DNA of 25,091 nucleotides, from NCBI GenBank assembly GCA_038209145.1, contig JBBQXZ010000047.1, positions 1 to 25,091 on the forward strand, given 5' to 3'. This document shows positions 22,143 through 25,091 of the stretch, piece by piece (positions within the stretch are counted from its first letter, which is position 1; each line of letters starts with the position of its first letter). A model generated the notes under the pieces. The model did not search any database, was not told where the DNA came from, and worked only from the letters and a program-made list of their open reading frames with translations. This DNA comes from Lunatibacter sp038209145. GTDB taxonomy: Bacteria > Bacteroidota > Bacteroidia > Cytophagales > Cyclobacteriaceae. The position numbers and the translations under genes were made by a program.

Positions 22143-22598
22143 ATGAAAATAAACGTGAATGGAAAGGAGATGACCGTTGATGTCACGGCAAATCCCAGCC
22201 TATTGGAGGCAATCCGGGAGCAGCTTTTTCTGACAGGAACCAAGTATGGCTGTGGTGAAGGGGCCTGCGGTGCCTGTAAGGTCCTTGTCAATGGCAGTGC
22301 CGTTCCTTCCTGCATTACCCCCGCTGTTTCGGTGCAGGGCAAAAAAGTGACCACCATCGAGGGATTGGAAACTGACGGAGAACTGCATCCCGTACAACAG
22401 GCGTTTTTAGAAGTGGATGCCTTTCAATGTGGTTATTGCGCCTCCGGAATGATCATCAATGCGGTGGCCCTGTTGGATAAAAACTCCAGCCCGACCAAAC
22501 AGGAGATAGAGGATGCCATGAATGGCAATATCTGTCGGTGCTGCACCTATCCAAAACTAGTGGAAGCCATTTACCAAGCCGGAAACCAACTCGCATGA
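22143..22598 (+). CDS. (2Fe-2S)-binding subunit of a molybdenum hydroxylase, IorA type
   Basis: This is the small electron-transfer subunit of a xanthine-oxidase-family enzyme, with 151 residues, the normal size. The plant-type cluster has Cys37, Cys42, Cys45 (YGCGEGACGACK) and Cys57. The second, all-helical cluster has Cys96, Cys99 (FQCGYCASGM) and Cys131, Cys133 (GNICRCCTYPKL). An extra Cys134 stands where the family usually has Gly (CRCGTY). The start at ATG 22143 gives the canonical MKINVNGKEM strand; an in-frame TTG at 22041 would add a hydrophobic extension, which I rejected. The last four bases overlap the large-subunit gene (ATGA). It has no signal peptide, so export would have to be together with its Tat-bearing partner. 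Confidence 0.93.
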   Translation: MKINVNGKEMTVDVTANPSLLEAIREQLFLTGTKYGCGEGACGACKVLVNGSAVPSCITPAVSVQGKKVTTIEGLETDGELHPVQQAFLEVDAFQCGYCASGMIINAVALLDKNSSPTKQEIEDAMNGNICRCCTYPKLVEAIYQAGNQLA

Positions 22599-24727
22599 AA
22601 AAGACTCTAAAATCCCAAATTCACAGTTATCCGGAGCAATATGAGCTACATCAACAGGATGTAATCCGAGGACCCATTACCCGTAGAAAATTTTTTAAGA
22701 GAATGGGTTTGGGCATAGCATCCTTTATAGTGGTGTCGGACGTGGTGTCCGCCGAAATCATGGACCACCTGGATCCATCACTTGCAGAAGACACGATTGC
22801 TTCGTGGATCCATATAGACGAGTCCGGTAAAATCACGGTTTTTACCGGGAAGGTAGAAGTGGGACAAAATATCCGGACTTCCCTTGCCCAAGTGGTGGCT
22901 GAAGAACTCTTTGTGGAAGTAGGGGATATCCACCTTATCATGGGAGATACAGACCTTACTCCTTACGATAGGGGAACCTACGGCAGCCTGACAACGCCTC
23001 AAATGGCCCCAATTTTACGACAAGCGGCAGCCTCCGTACGTGAATTGCTCAAAGAAACCGCAGCGAAAGAATGGTCTGTGGACACAGGTGGACTTCAAAT
23101 GGAAAAGGGTATTGTTTTTCATCCAAGTAATGGCAAGCGGTTGAGTTATGCCCAGCTCTCCCAGGGCAAGAAGCTTTTTCAGCAAGTAAATACCCAAGTT
23201 GCCGTAGTGCCTGTATCTTCCTGGAAAATAGCAGGTACGTCCGTTCCAAAAGTAAACGGCAGGTCGTTCGTCACAGGCAATCACAAATACGTGTCAGACA
23301 TGGTTTTGTCGGGAATGTTGTACGGTAAAATATTGCGTTCTCCAGCCAACGGTGCCAAGCTTAAAACCTTGGATGCGTCACGGGCGGAGGCCATGGAAGG
23401 AGTGACTGTGGTCAGGGATGGAGATTTTGTGGGCGTGACCGCACCCGATTCCCCTACAGCCAACATGGCGATGGCCATGATAGAAGCCACTTGGGATCGG
23501 ACTCCCCAGCCCTCCCGAAATGAGCTTTTTGACTATTTGAGAAAGACTGCCAGAAATCAACCCGAGCCGAAGCCGGAGGTGACCAACGCCTTGAACCAGG
23601 CCTCATTCAAGTTAGATCAAACTTTCAGCATCGATTATATCGCCCATGTCCCCCTGGAGCCCAGGGTGGGAGTGGCGGAATGGAAAGGGGAAAAACTTAC
23701 CGTATGGACAGGCACCCAACGCCCATTTGGTGTGCGGGAGGAATTGCAAAAGGAATTTGGAATTCCGAAGGAAAATATCCGGGTCATTATGCCGGATACC
23801 GGGTCTGGATATGGGGGAAAACACACCGGAGAAGCCGGCATTGAAGCGGCCAAGCTAGCTAAGGCTGTTGGGAGGCCGGTGAAAGTATCCTGGACGAGGG
23901 AAGAAGAGTTTAAGTGGGCATATGTTAGACCCGCAGGGGTTATTGACGTCAGGAGTGGCATGGATTCCTCGGGGAATGTCACGGCTTGGGAACTGTATAA
24001 CTATAATTCAGGCAATGCGGCCATACAGGCAACCTACACCATTGCCGCAAAGCACGATCAGTTTTTGCCGTCGGATACCCCGCTCAAGCAGGGATCCTAC
24101 AGGGCACTTGCCTCCACGGCAAATATATTTGCCATAGAATCCCAGTTCAACGATCTGGCATCTAAAAATGGCGCTGACCCCTTGGCCTTTCGCTTGAAGC
24201 ACCTTCAGGATGAGCGCTTAAGCAATGCCTTGAAGGCTTGTGCAGAAAAGTTTGGCTGGGACAAGCCAAGGGAAAAGGGACATGGTTTTGGCATTGCCTG
24301 CGGTGCTGCCAAGGGCGGCAATGTAGCTACCTGTGCCGAGGTAAGCGTACATCCCGAGACCGGAGCGGTCAAAGTTTTGCGTTTGGTCACTTCATTTGAG
24401 TGTGGAGCGATAATCAACCCCAGACACCTGGAAGGTCAGGTAATCGGATGTGTGTTACAAGGCCTGGGAGGGGCACTCTTTGAAGCCGTTGACTTTAAGG
24501 ATGGAGAAGTGTTGAATGCATCGATTTCTGGATATCGGGTTCCGAGATTTGCGGATATCCCAGTCATTGAGGTAGTTTTATTGGATAGGAAAGACTTACC
24601 CCCTGCAGGTGCAGGCGAGGCGCCCATAGTGGCAGTTGCTCCGGCGATACGAAATGCGATTTTCGAAGTGACTGGTAAAAAAATCAACCGGCTGCCTATG
24701 CTACCAAGCGGAAGTATCATTGTTTAA
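22595..24727 (+). CDS. Molybdopterin-binding subunit of an aldehyde/isoquinoline 1-oxidoreductase type enzyme (IorB-like), Tat-exported
   Basis: This is the catalytic large subunit of a xanthine-oxidase-family molybdoenzyme, with 710 residues. Near residue 30 it has a twin-arginine signal, TRRKFFKRMGLG, followed by a hydrophobic stretch (IASFIVVSDVVSA), which fits periplasmic export of the folded enzyme. Cofactor motifs include GQNIRTSLAQVVAEE, the WTGTQRPFGVREEL segment, GSGYGGKHTGEAG and the catalytic glutamate in GAGEAPI (Glu675). The ATG at 22595 overlaps the small-subunit stop. No FAD-domain subunit, cytochrome or XdhC-type maturation gene follows, which fits the two-subunit Ior type that passes electrons to an external acceptor. 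The substrate is unknown; isoquinoline is only the family name. Confidence 0.9.
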   Translation: MKKTLKSQIHSYPEQYELHQQDVIRGPITRRKFFKRMGLGIASFIVVSDVVSAEIMDHLDPSLAEDTIASWIHIDESGKITVFTGKVEVGQNIRTSLAQVVAEELFVEVGDIHLIMGDTDLTPYDRGTYGSLTTPQMAPILRQAAASVRELLKETAAKEWSVDTGGLQMEKGIVFHPSNGKRLSYAQLSQGKKLFQQVNTQVAVVPVSSWKIAGTSVPKVNGRSFVTGNHKYVSDMVLSGMLYGKILRSPANGAKLKTLDASRAEAMEGVTVVRDGDFVGVTAPDSPTANMAMAMIEATWDRTPQPSRNELFDYLRKTARNQPEPKPEVTNALNQASFKLDQTFSIDYIAHVPLEPRVGVAEWKGEKLTVWTGTQRPFGVREELQKEFGIPKENIRVIMPDTGSGYGGKHTGEAGIEAAKLAKAVGRPVKVSWTREEEFKWAYVRPAGVIDVRSGMDSSGNVTAWELYNYNSGNAAIQATYTIAAKHDQFLPSDTPLKQGSYRALASTANIFAIESQFNDLASKNGADPLAFRLKHLQDERLSNALKACAEKFGWDKPREKGHGFGIACGAAKGGNVATCAEVSVHPETGAVKVLRLVTSFECGAIINPRHLEGQVIGCVLQGLGGALFEAVDFKDGEVLNASISGYRVPRFADIPVIEVVLLDRKDLPPAGAGEAPIVAVAPAIRNAIFEVTGKKINRLPMLPSGSIIV

Positions 24728-25091
24728 AACACTCGATTTTAAGCATGTTTTTTGCTCCGATTTCAATTCTCAATTTTGGGCTTATTCAATCGAGCTTTTC
24801 AGTGGCTAATAACCTGAGTTCGATTGTTACATTCTCTGAATGGGCGTAACAATCCTAACCACAGGTTTTCAAAACCTGACAGGTCTGGACAAAAAACAAT
24901 TCTGACAAAATCCAACCTACCAATTTTCATTTTTTGCTAGTTTGACGAATAGCCGAACTCAGGTCAATAACATAAGATAACAAATAGTTTTTTGTGGATT
25001 TTTTTTAAATTGATCCTCTATTGTAGCGTTTTCAACAATTATGTCGCCTCATAAGTAATTGACATTGAGAACAAAGCATTTATTTAGCCGA
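24728..25091 (+). other. Non-coding region at the right edge
   Basis: No ORF longer than a few dozen codons with coding character is visible in these 364 nt. The central part holds the nested inverted repeats described separately. The final 100 nt are AT-rich without a recognised signal. No clear terminator follows the molybdoenzyme gene. Confidence 0.6.
24812..24964. repeat. Nested inverted-repeat element (MITE/REP-like or structured RNA)
   Basis: An outer perfect 11-nt inverted pair, ACCTGAGTTCG (24812-24822) and CGAACTCAGGT (24954-24964), encloses two inner hairpins. The first is GATTGTTAC/GTAACAATC (24822-24830 and 24846-24854). The second is CAGGTTTT/AAAACCTG around one base (24862-24869 and 24871-24878). 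A competing hairpin, ACCTG-A-CAGGT, spans 24874-24884. The pentamer ACCTG/CAGGT occurs five times in 153 nt. No transposase is encoded here. Confidence 0.6.

Noticed and set aside
22538..22594. 19-codon N-terminal extension of the molybdopterin subunit inside the small-subunit gene.
   Set aside because: The ATG at 22595 in a classic ATGA overlap is preferred. The extension only reads the iron-sulfur gene in another frame.

Overview
The window looks like chromosomal core sequence from a Bacteroidota bacterium. A member of the Cytophagales, near Cyclobacteriaceae, is my best guess, and that placement is an inference from gene content. Three things support it: several start sites are preceded by the Bacteroidota -7 box TAnnTTTG, Shine-Dalgarno sites are mostly absent, and the gene families (DUF2795, DUF349, DUF1684, LytTR two-component pair, EttA, RNase Y) and local gene orders are typical. 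I see no rRNA, tRNA, CRISPR array, prophage or intact insertion sequence.

Layout, left to right. (1) 1-1229, minus: an almost complete MacB/FtsX-type ABC transporter permease that runs off the left edge. (2) 1359-3149, plus: queA (tRNA queuosine) and ispD (isoprenoid MEP pathway), each followed by an intrinsic terminator. (3) 3265-5782, plus: a three-gene signalling module made of a LiaF-like membrane protein, a LytS/YehU-type histidine kinase and a LytTR response regulator. (4) 5833-7381, minus: a small acidic DUF2795 protein and a DUF349 protein. (5) 7519-10816, plus: ettA and a PLP aminotransferase. The aminotransferase collides tail-to-tail with a secreted zinc phospholipase C/S1-P1 nuclease-like protein on the minus strand, with a 116-nt overlap of coding sequence. 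(6) 12105-19344, plus: rpsT, a possible 24-residue ORF, radC, a DUF1684 lipoprotein-like gene, then a tight pheT / coiled-coil protein / zapA / rny block joining translation, cell division and RNA decay, and a DUF2461 gene. (7) 19347-21801, minus: a HAD-IIB phosphatase with its own promoter and, upstream, a three-gene operon (SPFH membrane protein, small two-TM protein, ribbon-helix-helix regulator). A perfect 15-nt palindrome lies between that operon's apparent -33 and -7 boxes. (8) 22143-24727, plus: a two-subunit molybdenum hydroxylase of the isoquinoline 1-oxidoreductase (IorAB) type, with a Tat signal on the large subunit. (9) 24728-25091: non-coding, holding a nest of inverted repeats enclosed by an 11-nt inverted pair.

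Most genes are housekeeping. The parts that look least described are the LiaF-like/LytTR module, the SPFH/RHH operon with its putative operator, the coiled-coil protein locked between pheT and zapA, and the structured repeat at the right end. All coordinates and motif readings were made by eye. No database search or structure calculation was run.
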